From contig NZ_JASZYK010000003.1 in the NCBI RefSeq assembly GCF_030317035.1, forward strand, positions 372,001-436,000: a stretch of DNA of 64,000 nt, written 5' to 3'. Under the pieces are notes generated by a model. It was not told the DNA's origin. It saw only the letters and a list, made by a program, of their open reading frames with translations, and made no database searches. This stretch comes from Variovorax sp. J22G73. GTDB taxonomy: Bacteria > Pseudomonadota > Gammaproteobacteria > Burkholderiales > Burkholderiaceae_C. This document shows positions 1 to 10,006 of the stretch, one piece after another. Both the position numbers and the translations under genes were made by a program. Each line of letters begins with the position of its first letter. Within the stretch, counting starts at the first letter, position 1.

Positions 1-670
1 TCTCGTCGAGCGCCAGTTCGGCGATGGTGCCCACGCGCATGGTGTTCGACAGCCCCGTGCGCCCCGCCATCGCATCGCCCGGCGTGCCCCACAGCGGCGC
101 CAGCCGCGGGAACAGCATGAACAGCGCCAGCATGATGGGCGCACCCGCCAGCGCCATCCACCCGGCGGTGCGCGCGGCCTGCATCAGCGGCGGGCGGCCC
201 ACCGGCATGTGCGCGTTGACCAGCGCCGTGAGCAGGCCCAGCAGCGCCAGCAACATGGTGAGCGCGGTGAGCAGCGACTGCGAGTAGAAGAAGTTCGTGA
301 GCATCGCGAAGAAGCCCAGGAAGAAGATGACGAAGGCGTCGCGCCGCGCGCGCAGCTCCAGCGTCTTCAGCGCGAGCAGGATCACGACCAGCGTCACGCC
401 CGCGTCGCGGCCGAGCAAAGTGCGGTGCGTGGCGTAGGTGGCGCCCAGCGTCATCGCCAGCAGCGCGATGCGCCACCACTTGCTCGGCAAGGGCTGCGCC
501 TGCACGGCGAGCATGCCGCGCCACACCAGCACCATCGCCGTGATGGCGCTGCACCACCACGGCAGGTTTTCCACCTGCGGCAGCACGACCAGCGCGATGA
601 CCGCGAGCAGGAAGAGCGTGTCCCGCGCGTCGCGTGGCAGGGCGGCCAGCCGGGTCATGAGCTTGTTCAT
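1..670 (-). CDS. TgpA-type transglutaminase-like membrane protein (DUF3488), N-terminal part
   Basis: The reading frame opens with MNKLMTRLAALPRD at 670 and stays open to the window edge, so only about the first 223 residues are present and the transglutaminase core lies outside. What is visible is a string of hydrophobic segments, including FLLAVIALVVLP and FFLGFFAMLTNFFYSQSLL, followed by a loop with LFPRLAPLWG. This is the N-terminal membrane half seen in TgpA/DUF3488 proteins. It starts 14 nt after the DUF58 gene stop, as the third gene of a MoxR-DUF58-transglutaminase operon, a classic conserved trio. The family is thought to act in the envelope; the exact substrate is unknown. Confidence 0.85.
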   Translation of the reverse strand, partial: MNKLMTRLAALPRDARDTLFLLAVIALVVLPQVENLPWWCSAITAMVLVWRGMLAVQAQPLPSKWWRIALLAMTLGATYATHRTLLGRDAGVTLVVILLALKTLELRARRDAFVIFFLGFFAMLTNFFYSQSLLTALTMLLALLGLLTALVNAHMPVGRPPLMQAARTAGWMALAGAPIMLALFMLFPRLAPLWGTPGDAMAGRTGLSNTMRVGTIAELALDE

Positions 671-684
671 GGGTCAGGCTTTCT

Positions 685-1668
685 TCAGCACAGGGCCAGC
701 GCCTCGAGGCAGGCGCGCCGGTGCGCTTCGCCCTGCGAGGGCTTCACCACCCGGCCCGCCACGCGCACGCCGTAGTCCACGCCCAGCCGGTCGGCCATCA
801 GCACCCAGGCGCACAGGCGCGAGATGCGGGCTTCGGTCTCTGTCGCCGTGACCCCTGTGTGCTGGGCGTCGAGCCAGAGTTCTTCGCGCTGCGTCTGCTG
901 GGTGTCGCGGCTCACCAGGTCTTCGGAGCCGGCGGCCTGCGCGCGCGCGGCTTTCTTCCACACCACCAGCTTCAGCGGATCGCCGCGCCGGTAGGCACGC
1001 ACGCCGTCGTATTCGCCGGCGCTGTGCGAGCGCTGCGCGGCGGACACGGCGGCCGCGCCGGTCAGCGGTTCGCCCGGCGGCAGCGGCGGCGGGTGCGCCT
1101 CGGGCGTGGGGTACACCAGCATCTGCGCGGCCGGCCGCCACACGGTCCACACGCGGAAGGTGCCGAGCGGAAAGCGGGTTTCCGCCGTGAGCGGCGGCAC
1201 GGGGTGCAGGCCCCGGCGCTCGGGCTTGAAGGCGATTTCCACGGTGGACGTGCCTTCGGCCGGCACGTCGGTCCAGGCCCACTGGCCGCTGCCGCGCACG
1301 GCCATGCCGATGCCGTAGCGCACGCTGCGCCGCGTGTTGTGCAGCACCACGCGAAACACCGCCGCCGCGCCCGCGTAGTGCGCCTCGGGCGCCACCATGT
1401 GCATCGCCAGCCCGCGCAGCGTGCCGTGGCACACGTGCATGCCCACGGCCACGCTGCCCGCGAGCAGGAAGGTCAGCAGGTAGCCCAGGTTGAGCTGGTA
1501 GTTGATCGACGCGATCAGCAGCACCAGCAGCGTGGCCGCCAGCGTCCAGCCGGCCCGCGTGGGCACGATGTAGACGTTGCGCTGCGTGAGCTCGAGCGTG
1601 TCCGACGGCGCACGCCGCGACAGGAACCAGCCGTCGATGCGCGAGCGCAGGGCGCCGGCCATGCTCAC
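685..1668 (-). CDS. DUF58 domain-containing protein
   Basis: This 327-residue protein has two hydrophobic segments near the N-terminus (LAATLLVLLIASINYQLN and LLTFLLAGSVAVGMHV). A DUF58 core follows, with the family signature around GEYDGVRAYRRGDPLKLVVWKKAAR. The GTG start at 1668 overlaps the MoxR stop codon (GTGA), which indicates translational coupling; an ATG six bases further in is the alternative. DUF58 proteins are usually partners of MoxR AAA+ ATPases and are proposed to act in assembly or activation of membrane or metal-dependent complexes. No enzymatic activity can be inferred from the sequence. Confidence 0.9.
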   Translation of the reverse strand: MSMAGALRSRIDGWFLSRRAPSDTLELTQRNVYIVPTRAGWTLAATLLVLLIASINYQLNLGYLLTFLLAGSVAVGMHVCHGTLRGLAMHMVAPEAHYAGAAAVFRVVLHNTRRSVRYGIGMAVRGSGQWAWTDVPAEGTSTVEIAFKPERRGLHPVPPLTAETRFPLGTFRVWTVWRPAAQMLVYPTPEAHPPPLPPGEPLTGAAAVSAAQRSHSAGEYDGVRAYRRGDPLKLVVWKKAARAQAAGSEDLVSRDTQQTQREELWLDAQHTGVTATETEARISRLCAWVLMADRLGVDYGVRVAGRVVKPSQGEAHRRACLEALALC

Positions 1669-2597
1669 GGCAAGGGCACCGCCGCGATCATGGCGCGCAC
1701 CTGCTCGACCGCGCCGCGCCCCGCGTCGCCCACGGGCGTGAGGCGGTGGGCAATGGTTTGCGGCAGCACGGCCTGCACGTCGTCGGGCGCCACGTAGTTG
1801 CGGTTGGCCAGCAGCGCCTGGGCCTTGGCCGCGCGCAGCACCGCGATGCCGGCGCGCGGCGACAGGCCCTGCAGAAACCAGCGGCCCGAGCGGGTGGCGG
1901 CGATCAGGTCCTGCACGTAGTTCAGCAGCGCATCGGCCGCGTGCACCTGCTGCACGCGCTGCTGCAGGGCGGTCAGCTCGCTGGCGGTCAGCAAGGCGGG
2001 CAGGGTGGACAGCATCTCGCGGCGGTCGGCGCCGGCCAGCAGCTGGCGCTCGGCGGCGCGGTCGGGGTAGCCCAGCGAGATGCGCATCAGGAAGCGGTCG
2101 AGCTGCGACTCCGGCAGCGCGAAGGTGCCGAGCTGGTCCTGCGGGTTCTGCGTGGCGATCACGAAGAAGGGCGTGGGCAGCGGGCGGGTCTCGCCTTCGA
2201 CCGTGACCTGCTTTTCTTCCATGGCCTCGAGCAGCGCGCTTTGTGTCTTGGGGCTGGCGCGGTTGATTTCGTCGGCCAGCAGCACCTGCGCGAAGATCGG
2301 GCCGGGGTGGAACACGAAGGCCTGCTGCGCCCGGTCGTAGATGGCCACGCCCGACAGGTCGCCGGGCATCAGGTCGGCGGTGAACTGCACGCGCGAAAAC
2401 TGCAGCCCGAAGGTGTGCGAAAGCGCGTGCGCCAGCGTGGTCTTGCCCACGCCCGGCACGTCCTCGATCAGCAGGTGGCCGCCGGCCAGCAGGCAGGCCA
2501 CGCAGTCGCGAACCTGGGCCTCCTTGCCCACGATCACCGTGTTAAGCTGGTTTAGCAATGTGGCTAGCTTTGCAGCAACGTCCATATTTGTATCCAT
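1665..2597 (-). CDS. MoxR family AAA+ ATPase
   Basis: The protein has 310 residues, beginning MDTNMDVAAKLATLLNQL. The Walker A motif is EDVPGVGKTT near residue 47, the Walker B region is VLLADEINRA, and sensor 1 lies in FFVIATQNP. All are intact, so an active ATPase is expected. MoxR proteins work as chaperone-like ATPases with DUF58 and vWA or transglutaminase partners, and here the DUF58 and transglutaminase genes follow with overlap or a short gap. An internal ATG at 2585 (MDVAAK) is a possible alternative start. The same frame stays open far upstream, but that is antisense to real genes. Confidence 0.93.
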   Translation of the reverse strand: MDTNMDVAAKLATLLNQLNTVIVGKEAQVRDCVACLLAGGHLLIEDVPGVGKTTLAHALSHTFGLQFSRVQFTADLMPGDLSGVAIYDRAQQAFVFHPGPIFAQVLLADEINRASPKTQSALLEAMEEKQVTVEGETRPLPTPFFVIATQNPQDQLGTFALPESQLDRFLMRISLGYPDRAAERQLLAGADRREMLSTLPALLTASELTALQQRVQQVHAADALLNYVQDLIAATRSGRWFLQGLSPRAGIAVLRAAKAQALLANRNYVAPDDVQAVLPQTIAHRLTPVGDAGRGAVEQVRAMIAAVPLP

Positions 2598-2652
2598 ATG
2601 CAAACGATACCGTAAGACTTGCCAGCCCCATGCTGCGTGAGGTCTAGGCGTG

Positions 2653-2694
2653 GCGATAGAGACACATGGGCACGTGACGATAGACACATGGGCA
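2653..2694 (+). repeat. imperfect direct repeat at the start of the HDAC-like gene
   Basis: The block CGATAgaGACACATGGGCA (from 2654) is repeated as CGATAGACACATGGGCA (from 2678), two bases shorter. Each copy contains an ATG. The first (2666) runs into a stop after three codons (ATG GGC ACG TGA). The second (2688) opens the deacetylase gene. The duplication therefore places a minimal upstream start-stop unit just before the real start codon. Confidence 0.6.
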
Positions 2695-3641
2695 AGACAG
2701 GCTACTTCACACACCGCGACTTCTGGAAGCACGACATGGGCGAGGGGCACCCCGAATGCCCCGGCCGGCTCGATGCCATCGAAGACCGCCTGCTGCTCAC
2801 CGGCGTGGGCGATGCCCTCGACCACCGCGACGTGCCGCTGGCCACCCTGCCCCAGATCACCCGGGCGCACAGCGCGGCTCACGTGGAAAACCTCGAGGCC
2901 CTGCACCAGCGCCTGGTGGCCGACGAGCCCGCCGGCGGCCCCGACCATGCACAGGTCGACCCCGACACCGTGCTCACCCGCTTCACCCTGCTGGCCGCGC
3001 GCCGCGCCGCCGGCGCCGCCATTGCCGCGACCGACGCCGTGATGGCCGGCGAGCTGGAAAACGCCTTCTGCTCCGTGCGCCCGCCCGGCCACCACGCCTG
3101 CCGCGAGCAGGCCATGGGCTTCTGCTTCTTCAACAACGTGGCCATTGCCGCGCGCCACGCCATCGAGGTGCACGGCCTGGAGCGCGTGGCCATCGTCGAC
3201 TTCGACGTGCACCACGGCAACGGCACCGAGAACATCCTCTCGAACGACCCGCGCGTGCTGATGGTCGGCTTCTTCCAGCACCCGTTCTATCCGTACAGCG
3301 GCACCGACCACCCCGCGCCCAACATGCTGAACATGCCCATTCCGGCCTACACCCGGGGCATGGACGTGCGCGAGATGATCGAGGCGGTGTGGATGCCGCG
3401 GCTCGAAGAATTCAAGCCGCAGATGGTGTTCATCAGCGCCGGCTTCGACGCCCACCGCGAAGACGACCTGGGCCAGCTCGGGCTCAACGAGAACGACTTC
3501 GCCTGGATCACCGGGCGCGTGCACGACGTGGCCAAACGCCATGCCAAGGGCCGCATCGTTTCCATGCTGGAAGGCGGCTACAACCTCGACGCCCTGGCGC
3601 GCAGCGTGGAAGCCCACATCCGCGTGCTGGCCGATCTTTAG
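2688..3641 (+). CDS. histone deacetylase family protein (AcuC/HDAC-like amidohydrolase)
   Basis: This 317-residue protein starts MGKTGYFTHRDFW. It carries the class II HDAC-like arrangement: the charge-relay pair in RPPGHHA (His135-His136), zinc ligands in DFDVHHGNG (Asp173, His175) and a further Asp in SAGFDAHRED. This supports a zinc-dependent deacetylase acting on acetylated lysine or small acetylated amines or polyamines; the bacterial substrate cannot be read from sequence. I chose the ATG at 2688 because family homology begins there. It is divergent from the moxR gene with 90 bp between them. Confidence 0.92.
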   Translation: MGKTGYFTHRDFWKHDMGEGHPECPGRLDAIEDRLLLTGVGDALDHRDVPLATLPQITRAHSAAHVENLEALHQRLVADEPAGGPDHAQVDPDTVLTRFTLLAARRAAGAAIAATDAVMAGELENAFCSVRPPGHHACREQAMGFCFFNNVAIAARHAIEVHGLERVAIVDFDVHHGNGTENILSNDPRVLMVGFFQHPFYPYSGTDHPAPNMLNMPIPAYTRGMDVREMIEAVWMPRLEEFKPQMVFISAGFDAHREDDLGQLGLNENDFAWITGRVHDVAKRHAKGRIVSMLEGGYNLDALARSVEAHIRVLADL

Positions 3642-3710
3642 CCTGCGCCGGGGCTGTCTACGGCCGGCGCGCGCGGCGCCACGCTCCAGCGCTTTGACCA
3701 TTCGCAAGAG

Positions 3711-5018
3711 ATGAATTTCAACGACTTCACCCAACGCCTCGCCCAGGTCGACGCCCGCGGCCTCGGCATCGAACTGGTCGCGCTGGTGGCCTGCGTGGCC
3801 GCGGCCTGGGCCCTGTGCAAATGGTTCGGGCGCGACCAGCCCAAGGACTCCATCTGGTTCGGCGAGCGCACCTTCGACGGCGTGCTGTTCCCGCTGCTGG
3901 CGCTGGTGCTCACCGAGGTGGCGCGGCGCGTGGTGATCGACTTCCAGACGGTGCTGGTGCTGCGCATCGCGGTGTCGGTGTTCTTGTCGCTGGCGGTCAT
4001 CAGGCTCTTTGCGCGGGTGCTGCGCGCGGTGTTCCCGGCGTCCAACCTCGTGCGGCTGCTGGAGCGCACCATCTCGTGGCTGGCGTGGATTGCGGCGGTG
4101 CTGTGGATCGTCGGGCTGCTGCCGCCGGTGCTGGCCGAACTGGACGACATCACGCTGGCTTTCGGCAAGACGCGCGTGAGCCTGCAGACCATCTTCCAGG
4201 GCGTGCTGTCGGCCGGCCTGGTGATGGTGATTGCGCTGTGGATCGCCAGCACCATCGAAAAGCGCATCCTGCGCGAGGCCGTCACCGACCTGTCGATGCG
4301 CAAGGTGGCGTCGAACGCGGTGCGTGCCTTCCTGCTGCTGGTGGGCCTGCTGTTCGCGCTGTCGGCCGTGGGCGTGGACCTGACGGCGCTGTCGGTGCTG
4401 GGCGGCGCGCTGGGCGTGGGCCTGGGCTTCGGGCTGCAGAAGCTGGCGGCCAACTACGTGAGCGGCTTCGTCATCCTGCTCGAGCGGTCGATCCGCATCG
4501 GCGACAACGTGAAGGTCGACACCTTCGAAGGCCGCATCACCGACATCAAGACGCGCTACACCCTCATTCGCGCGGGCAACGGGCGCGAGGCCATTGTGCC
4601 GAACGAATCGCTCATCACCAGCCGGGTGGAAAACCTGTCGCTGGCCGATCGCAAGTTCAACATCGCGACCACCGTGGTGGTCGGCTACGACAGCGACGTG
4701 GCGCAGGTGCAAGGCATCTTGTGCGAGGCCGCCAAGGCCCAGGCGCGCGTGATGAGCGACCCGGCGCCCGTGGCCTTCCTGATGAACTTCGCGCCCGACG
4801 GGCTGGAGTTCACGCTGAACTTCTGGGTGGCCGACCCCGACAAGGGCAAGGACAACCTGCGCTCGGCGATCAACATCGCCATCCTCGACGGGCTGCGAGG
4901 CGCGGGCATCGACATTCCGTACCCGCAGCGCGTGGTGCGGGTGGAGCCGTTGCCTGCGGGAGCGGTGCCGGTTGAAGTGTCCGCGCAGGCGACCGGGCAA
5001 GCGCCTTCGGCCCAGTAA
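3711..5018 (+). CDS. mechanosensitive ion channel, MscS family
   Basis: The protein is 435 residues long. Several N-terminal transmembrane segments are followed by the conserved MscS pore and beta domain around GLGFGLQKLAANYVSGFVIL and the RSIRIGDNVKVD turn. After this comes the cytoplasmic C-terminal domain and a short Pro/Ala-rich tail. It is longer than E. coli MscS (about 286 residues) because of extra N-terminal membrane segments, so it resembles the medium-sized MscS-like channels. Expected role: release of solutes from the cytoplasm on osmotic downshock. It stands alone after the HDAC-like gene with a 69-bp gap. Confidence 0.92.
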   Translation: MNFNDFTQRLAQVDARGLGIELVALVACVAAAWALCKWFGRDQPKDSIWFGERTFDGVLFPLLALVLTEVARRVVIDFQTVLVLRIAVSVFLSLAVIRLFARVLRAVFPASNLVRLLERTISWLAWIAAVLWIVGLLPPVLAELDDITLAFGKTRVSLQTIFQGVLSAGLVMVIALWIASTIEKRILREAVTDLSMRKVASNAVRAFLLLVGLLFALSAVGVDLTALSVLGGALGVGLGFGLQKLAANYVSGFVILLERSIRIGDNVKVDTFEGRITDIKTRYTLIRAGNGREAIVPNESLITSRVENLSLADRKFNIATTVVVGYDSDVAQVQGILCEAAKAQARVMSDPAPVAFLMNFAPDGLEFTLNFWVADPDKGKDNLRSAINIAILDGLRGAGIDIPYPQRVVRVEPLPAGAVPVEVSAQATGQAPSAQ

Positions 5019-5138
5019 ACCACCTGCACCCCGGCCAGCATTGCGGCGGCTGCAGGAGTGAATTGCCGCCCACGCGGATTCCCGAAGACCGTGCGCCGCC
5101 GCACATTCGACCCAGGTCACAACCCCTGGAGCCGAAGC

Positions 5139-5342
5139 ATGCTGCCATCCCCTTTCTACGACGAGTTTCCCGCCGACATCGGCGGCAACGAGGTGTGGCT
5201 GCGCGCCCAGTCCGCAGCCCATGAAGCTCACGCAGCCCCGGCCGCGCCGAGCCGCTCGCTGCTGCGCCGCCTCGCGGCGATGTGGTCGAACATTGCAGCG
5301 AGCGAACCTGCGCCCGCGTGGGCAAGGCCGCCAACGCCCTGA
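5139..5342 (+). CDS. small hypothetical protein (67 aa)
   Basis: A short frame begins MLPSPFYDEFPADIGGNEVW and ends in a Pro/Ala-rich tail. A good Shine-Dalgarno sequence, GGAG, lies 7 nt before the ATG, and the gene stands alone between mscS and the convergent LysR gene. I recognise no domain. The middle (SRSLLRRLAAMWSNIA) could form a basic amphipathic helix, like a membrane-associated or DUF1127-type small protein, but that is only an impression. Confidence 0.55.
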   Translation: MLPSPFYDEFPADIGGNEVWLRAQSAAHEAHAAPAAPSRSLLRRLAAMWSNIAASEPAPAWARPPTP

Positions 5343-5351
5343 CGCCGCGCG

Positions 5352-6251
<900 letters not shown>

Positions 6252-6421
6252 CTTTGTGTGTGCCTCTTCGTGTGCCGGGGTCGCGGGGGTTTATTGACGT
6301 TTTTGCAAGGGTGACTTGCGACCGGCGGGGATTCTAGAGGCGCGCCTGAAAGCGGACCATCGGTGCTCGCTGCGTGGACCCCTCCGGCTCCACATGGTCC
6401 ACCCCTCCAAAGGAATCACTC

Positions 6422-7033
6422 ATGAAGCTCTACTACCACCCCCTGTCCGGCCACTCGCACCGCGTTCGCCTGTTTCTCGGCCTCATCGGCGCCGGGCACG
6501 ACCTGGTCGAAGTCGACCTGAGCACCGGCGCGCACAAGAAGCCCGAGTTCCTCGCGTTGAACGCCTTCGGCCAGGTGCCGGTGCTGGACGACGACGGCAC
6601 CATCGTGACCGACTCGAACGCCATCCTGGTCTACCTGTCGAAGAAGCTCGGGCTGAGCGACTGGCTGCCCGAGACACCGGTCGCCGCCGCCGCGGTGCAG
6701 AAGTGGCTGAGCGTGGCCGCGGGGCAGGTCGCCTACGGGCCCGCCGCGGCGCGGCTCGTCACCGTGTTCGGCGCACCGTTCAGGCCTGAAGAAGTCATCA
6801 CGCGCGCCCATGCGCTGCTCGCCGTGGTCGAGACGGAGCTTTCCAGCCGCGACTTCATCGCCGCCGCGTCGCCCACCGTCGCGGACGTTGCGCTGTACAG
6901 CTACATCGCCCGTGCGCCCGAGGGCAACGTCGACCTGCAGGCCTACCCGAAGGTGTGCGCGTGGCTCGCGCGCATCGAGGCGCTGCCGGGCTTCGTGGAG
7001 TTCCGCCGGACGCCGGTCGGCCTCGCTGCGTGA
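6422..7033 (+). CDS. glutathione S-transferase family protein
   Basis: The protein has 203 residues and starts [19 protein letters not shown]. It has a thioredoxin-fold N-terminal domain with the GSH-binding turn ([11 protein letters not shown] and [13 protein letters not shown]) and an all-helical C-terminal domain. The Shine-Dalgarno AAGGA precedes the ATG at a normal distance. It probably conjugates or reduces small electrophiles in the cytoplasm. It is divergent from a LysR gene, a common regulator-enzyme pair, and is followed on the same strand by a flavin oxidoreductase. Confidence 0.93.
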   Translation: MKLYYHPLSGHSHRVRLFLGLIGAGHDLVEVDLSTGAHKKPEFLALNAFGQVPVLDDDGTIVTDSNAILVYLSKKLGLSDWLPETPVAAAAVQKWLSVAAGQVAYGPAAARLVTVFGAPFRPEEVITRAHALLAVVETELSSRDFIAAASPTVADVALYSYIARAPEGNVDLQAYPKVCAWLARIEALPGFVEFRRTPVGLAA

Positions 7034-7107
7034 ACGCCTGAAGGCCGCGGTTCCCTCGTTCGGGCGTTTCCTCGCCCCGCTTATCCCCGCTTGCGAAGCA
7101 CAGCACC

Positions 7108-9168
7108 ATGACCCCTTCGGCCAACGCCCCTTCCGATTCGCCGTGGCACGCGGGCGAACTCGCGATCCAGCAGAGCATCGGCGTGGTCCAGCACATGGAC
7201 CGGCCCGGCAGGCTGTACGTGCGCAACTTCCTGCTCGACCAGCACCGCAGCTTCTATCCGCTGCTGCATTTCGTCGCGCTGGGCGCGGTCGATGCGCAGG
7301 GCGACGCATGGGCGACGGTGCGCGCGGGCGAACCCGGCTTTCTGCATTCGCCCGACGCGGCCACGCTGAGCGTGTCCGCGCTGCGCGACGCGAGCGATCC
7401 GGCGGAAGCCGGCATGGAAGACGGCGACGCGATCGGCCTGCTCGGCGTGGACCTCATGACGCGCCGGCGCAACCGGCTGAACGGCCACATCCGCCGCACC
7501 GGCAGCCGTGCGTTCGACATCGACGTGACGCAGAGCTTCGGCAACTGCCCGCGCTACATACAGAACCGCAGCTTCAGCTTTGCGCGCGACCCCGCGCTGC
7601 CGTCGGCGCTGCCGGTGGTGCGCCTGGGCGCGCTCGATGCGCGCGCCCGCGACATGATCGCGCGCGCCGACACCTTCTATGTCGCCTCCTACATCGCGCG
7701 CGAAGACGGCACCCGTCAGGTCGACGTGTCGCACCGCGGCGGCAAGCCCGGGTTCGTGCGCGTGGGCGACGACGGCGTGCTCACCATTCCCGACTTCTCG
7801 GGCAACCTGTTCTTCATGACGCTGGGCAACATCCACGTCAACCCGAAGACGGGCCTGCTCTTCATCGATTCCGAAACCGGCGACATGCTGCAGATGACCG
7901 GCGACGCGCGGGTCGTGCTCGATTCGCCCGAGATCGCCGCCTTCGAAGGCGCCGAGCGACTGTGGACCTTCACCGCGCGCCAGGTGGTGCACCGGCCCGA
8001 GGGCCTGCCGCTGCGCTGGCGCATGGAAGCAGGCGGCTGGTCGCCCAACCTGGAGATGACCGGCAGCTGGAAAGACGCCGCCGAGCGCCTGGCCGCTGCC
8101 GCGCTCGCGCAGCGCTGGCGGCCGTTTCGCGTGGCGCGCGTGGTGGAAGAAAGCAGCACCGTGCGTTCGCTGTACCTCACGCCGACGGACGGCGTGGCCT
8201 TGATTCCGCCGCTGGCGGGCCAGCACCTGCCGGTGCGCATGACGCTGGACGATGCGCAGGTGCTCAGCCGCACCTACACGCTGTCGATGGCGCCGTCGGA
8301 CGGGCAATACCGCATCAGCGTGAAGAAAGAGGGCCGCGCCTCGCGCCACCTGCACACGCTGCGCGAAGGCGACCTGCTCGAGGTGCGCTCGCCGGCCGGC
8401 GGCTTCACCGTGGACGCCGCCGAAAGACGGCCGGCGGTGCTGCTCGCCGCGGGCATCGGCATCACGCCGCTGCTGGCCATGCTGCGCCACCTGGTGCACG
8501 AGGCAAAGCGCACCCGTACGCTCAGGCCCGCCTGGCTCTTTCAATCAGCGCGCACGCGCGAGGAGCGCCCCTTCGACGAAGAGATCGCGGCGCTGGTGGA
8601 GGCGGGCAAGGGCGGCGTACGGTGGGTTCGCACGCTGAGCCAGCCCGGGGCCGCGGTGCAGGGGCGCGACTACGAGAAGGAAGGCCGCATCGACATGGCG
8701 CTGCTGAAGGCGACGCTGCCCTTCGACGACCACGACTTCTACCTCTGCGGCCCTGCCGCGTTCATGCAGGCGACCTACGACGGACTGCGCGCGCTGAACG
8801 TGGCGGATGCGCGCATCCACGCGGAAACCTTCGGGCCCTCGTCCCTGCGCCGCTCTTCCGCAGGCGCGGAGGTGGCGGCATTGCCGCCTGTGGCGACCGA
8901 GTCGGTGCGCGTCGTGTTCACGGAATCGGGCAAGGAAAGCCGCTGGAACCCGGGCGACGGGTCGCTGCTCGACGTGGCCGAGGCGCGCGGCCTGTCGCCG
9001 GCGTTCGGCTGCCGGGGCGGCAGCTGCGGCACCTGCAAGGCGCGGGTGCTCGAAGGCGAGGTGACCTACGCGGCGCAGCCGTCGTTTCCCGTGCAGGAGG
9101 GCGAGGCGCTGATCTGCTGCGCGGTGCCGTCGCAGGCGTCGAAGCAGGCCCTGCACCTGGCGCTCTGA
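7108..9168 (+). CDS. three-domain fusion: PNPOx-like flavin domain, FAD/NAD(P) reductase and 2Fe-2S ferredoxin
   Basis: The 686-residue protein has three parts. Roughly residues 15-190 form a pyridoxamine-phosphate-oxidase-like split barrel. About 340-570 form a ferredoxin-NADP reductase module, with FAD motif SRTYTLSMAP and nucleotide-binding LLAAGIGITPLLAML. The last about 90 residues are a plant-type ferredoxin with cluster cysteines in CRGGSCGTC plus a distal Cys in ALICCAVPS. This gives a self-sufficient electron chain from NAD(P)H through FAD to 2Fe-2S, linked to a flavin domain. It follows the GST gene by 74 bp. The substrate is unknown. Confidence 0.88.
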   Translation: MTPSANAPSDSPWHAGELAIQQSIGVVQHMDRPGRLYVRNFLLDQHRSFYPLLHFVALGAVDAQGDAWATVRAGEPGFLHSPDAATLSVSALRDASDPAEAGMEDGDAIGLLGVDLMTRRRNRLNGHIRRTGSRAFDIDVTQSFGNCPRYIQNRSFSFARDPALPSALPVVRLGALDARARDMIARADTFYVASYIAREDGTRQVDVSHRGGKPGFVRVGDDGVLTIPDFSGNLFFMTLGNIHVNPKTGLLFIDSETGDMLQMTGDARVVLDSPEIAAFEGAERLWTFTARQVVHRPEGLPLRWRMEAGGWSPNLEMTGSWKDAAERLAAAALAQRWRPFRVARVVEESSTVRSLYLTPTDGVALIPPLAGQHLPVRMTLDDAQVLSRTYTLSMAPSDGQYRISVKKEGRASRHLHTLREGDLLEVRSPAGGFTVDAAERRPAVLLAAGIGITPLLAMLRHLVHEAKRTRTLRPAWLFQSARTREERPFDEEIAALVEAGKGGVRWVRTLSQPGAAVQGRDYEKEGRIDMALLKATLPFDDHDFYLCGPAAFMQATYDGLRALNVADARIHAETFGPSSLRRSSAGAEVAALPPVATESVRVVFTESGKESRWNPGDGSLLDVAEARGLSPAFGCRGGSCGTCKARVLEGEVTYAAQPSFPVQEGEALICCAVPSQASKQALHLAL

Positions 9169-9211
9169 CACCCGGCGCTTTCACACGCGGCGCATTAAAC
9201 CCGGCGTTCGT

Positions 9212-9862
9212 TCAGGCCGCCAGGTCCAGCAGCGACGGGGTGGCACATACGCCAGGCTGGTCCGCCAGCGACACGAAGCTGTGCGTATCGCCTTGCAACG
9301 CATCGATGGCACCCGTCTCGATGTCGTAGACCCAGCCGTGCAGCGCGAGCCGGCCGGCTTGCAGCGCCGTCGCCACGCACGGGTGGGTGCGCAGGTTGGC
9401 GATCTGGGCGATCACGTTCTCGCGCACCGTGGCGTCGATGCGCTCGCGCGTCGTCGCATGGGCGTGCAGGCGCGGCGCCGGCGCGGCATGACGCAGCCAG
9501 TGGCCCACGGCGGGCATGTGCGCCAGGCACTGGCAGCCGGCCACGGCGGTCATGGCGCCGCAGTCGGAGTGGCCGCAGACCACGACATCCGAAACGCCCA
9601 ATGCCGTGACGGCGTATTCCACCGTCGCCGCAACGCCATCGGCGCCCGCACCGTAGGGCGGCACGATGTTGCCCGCATTGCGGATCACGAAGAGCTCGCC
9701 GGGCTCGCGCTGCGTGAGCAGCTCGGGCACCACGCGGCTGTCGGAGCAGGCGATGAACAGCGTGCCCGGGTGCTGTCCGCCGGCCAGTTCGCGGAACAGC
9801 CCGGCGCGCGCGGGATAGGCGTCGCGCTGGAACCTGAGAACGCCTTCGATGATGTCGCGCAT
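9212..9862 (-). CDS. cynT: beta-class carbonic anhydrase, CynT type
   Basis: The 216-residue protein closely follows E. coli CynT from its first residues ([19 protein letters not shown]). The zinc site is complete: Cys39, Asp41, His98 and Cys101 in IACSDSR and CGHSDCGAM. It interconverts CO2 and bicarbonate; in the cyanate system it keeps bicarbonate available for cyanase. I chose the ATG at 9862 because AGGAG lies 6 nt upstream; an ATG at 9877 overlaps that site. It is divergent from cynR, as in E. coli, but no cynS follows. Confidence 0.93.
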   Translation of the reverse strand: MRDIIEGVLRFQRDAYPARAGLFRELAGGQHPGTLFIACSDSRVVPELLTQREPGELFVIRNAGNIVPPYGAGADGVAATVEYAVTALGVSDVVVCGHSDCGAMTAVAGCQCLAHMPAVGHWLRHAAPAPRLHAHATTRERIDATVRENVIAQIANLRTHPCVATALQAGRLALHGWVYDIETGAIDALQGDTHSFVSLADQPGVCATPSLLDLAA

Positions 9863-10006
9863 GGCCTGCTCCTGCATGGTGTGTGAGTCGATGGGGTGAG
9901 GATCGCGTGTTTCAGGCATAGCGTCCAAGACCAATTTCTGATCTGATCGATAGGCCATGCCAATACCTGTTTCTTGCCTTCCCGGCTTTCCATCGCGTCC
10001 GTCGCC

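Noticed and set aside
1665..5231. A continuous leftward open frame of about 1190 codons
   Set aside because: Only the first 310 codons next to 1665 are MoxR. The rest is antisense to the HDAC and MscS genes and is open because of the GC-rich codon bias.
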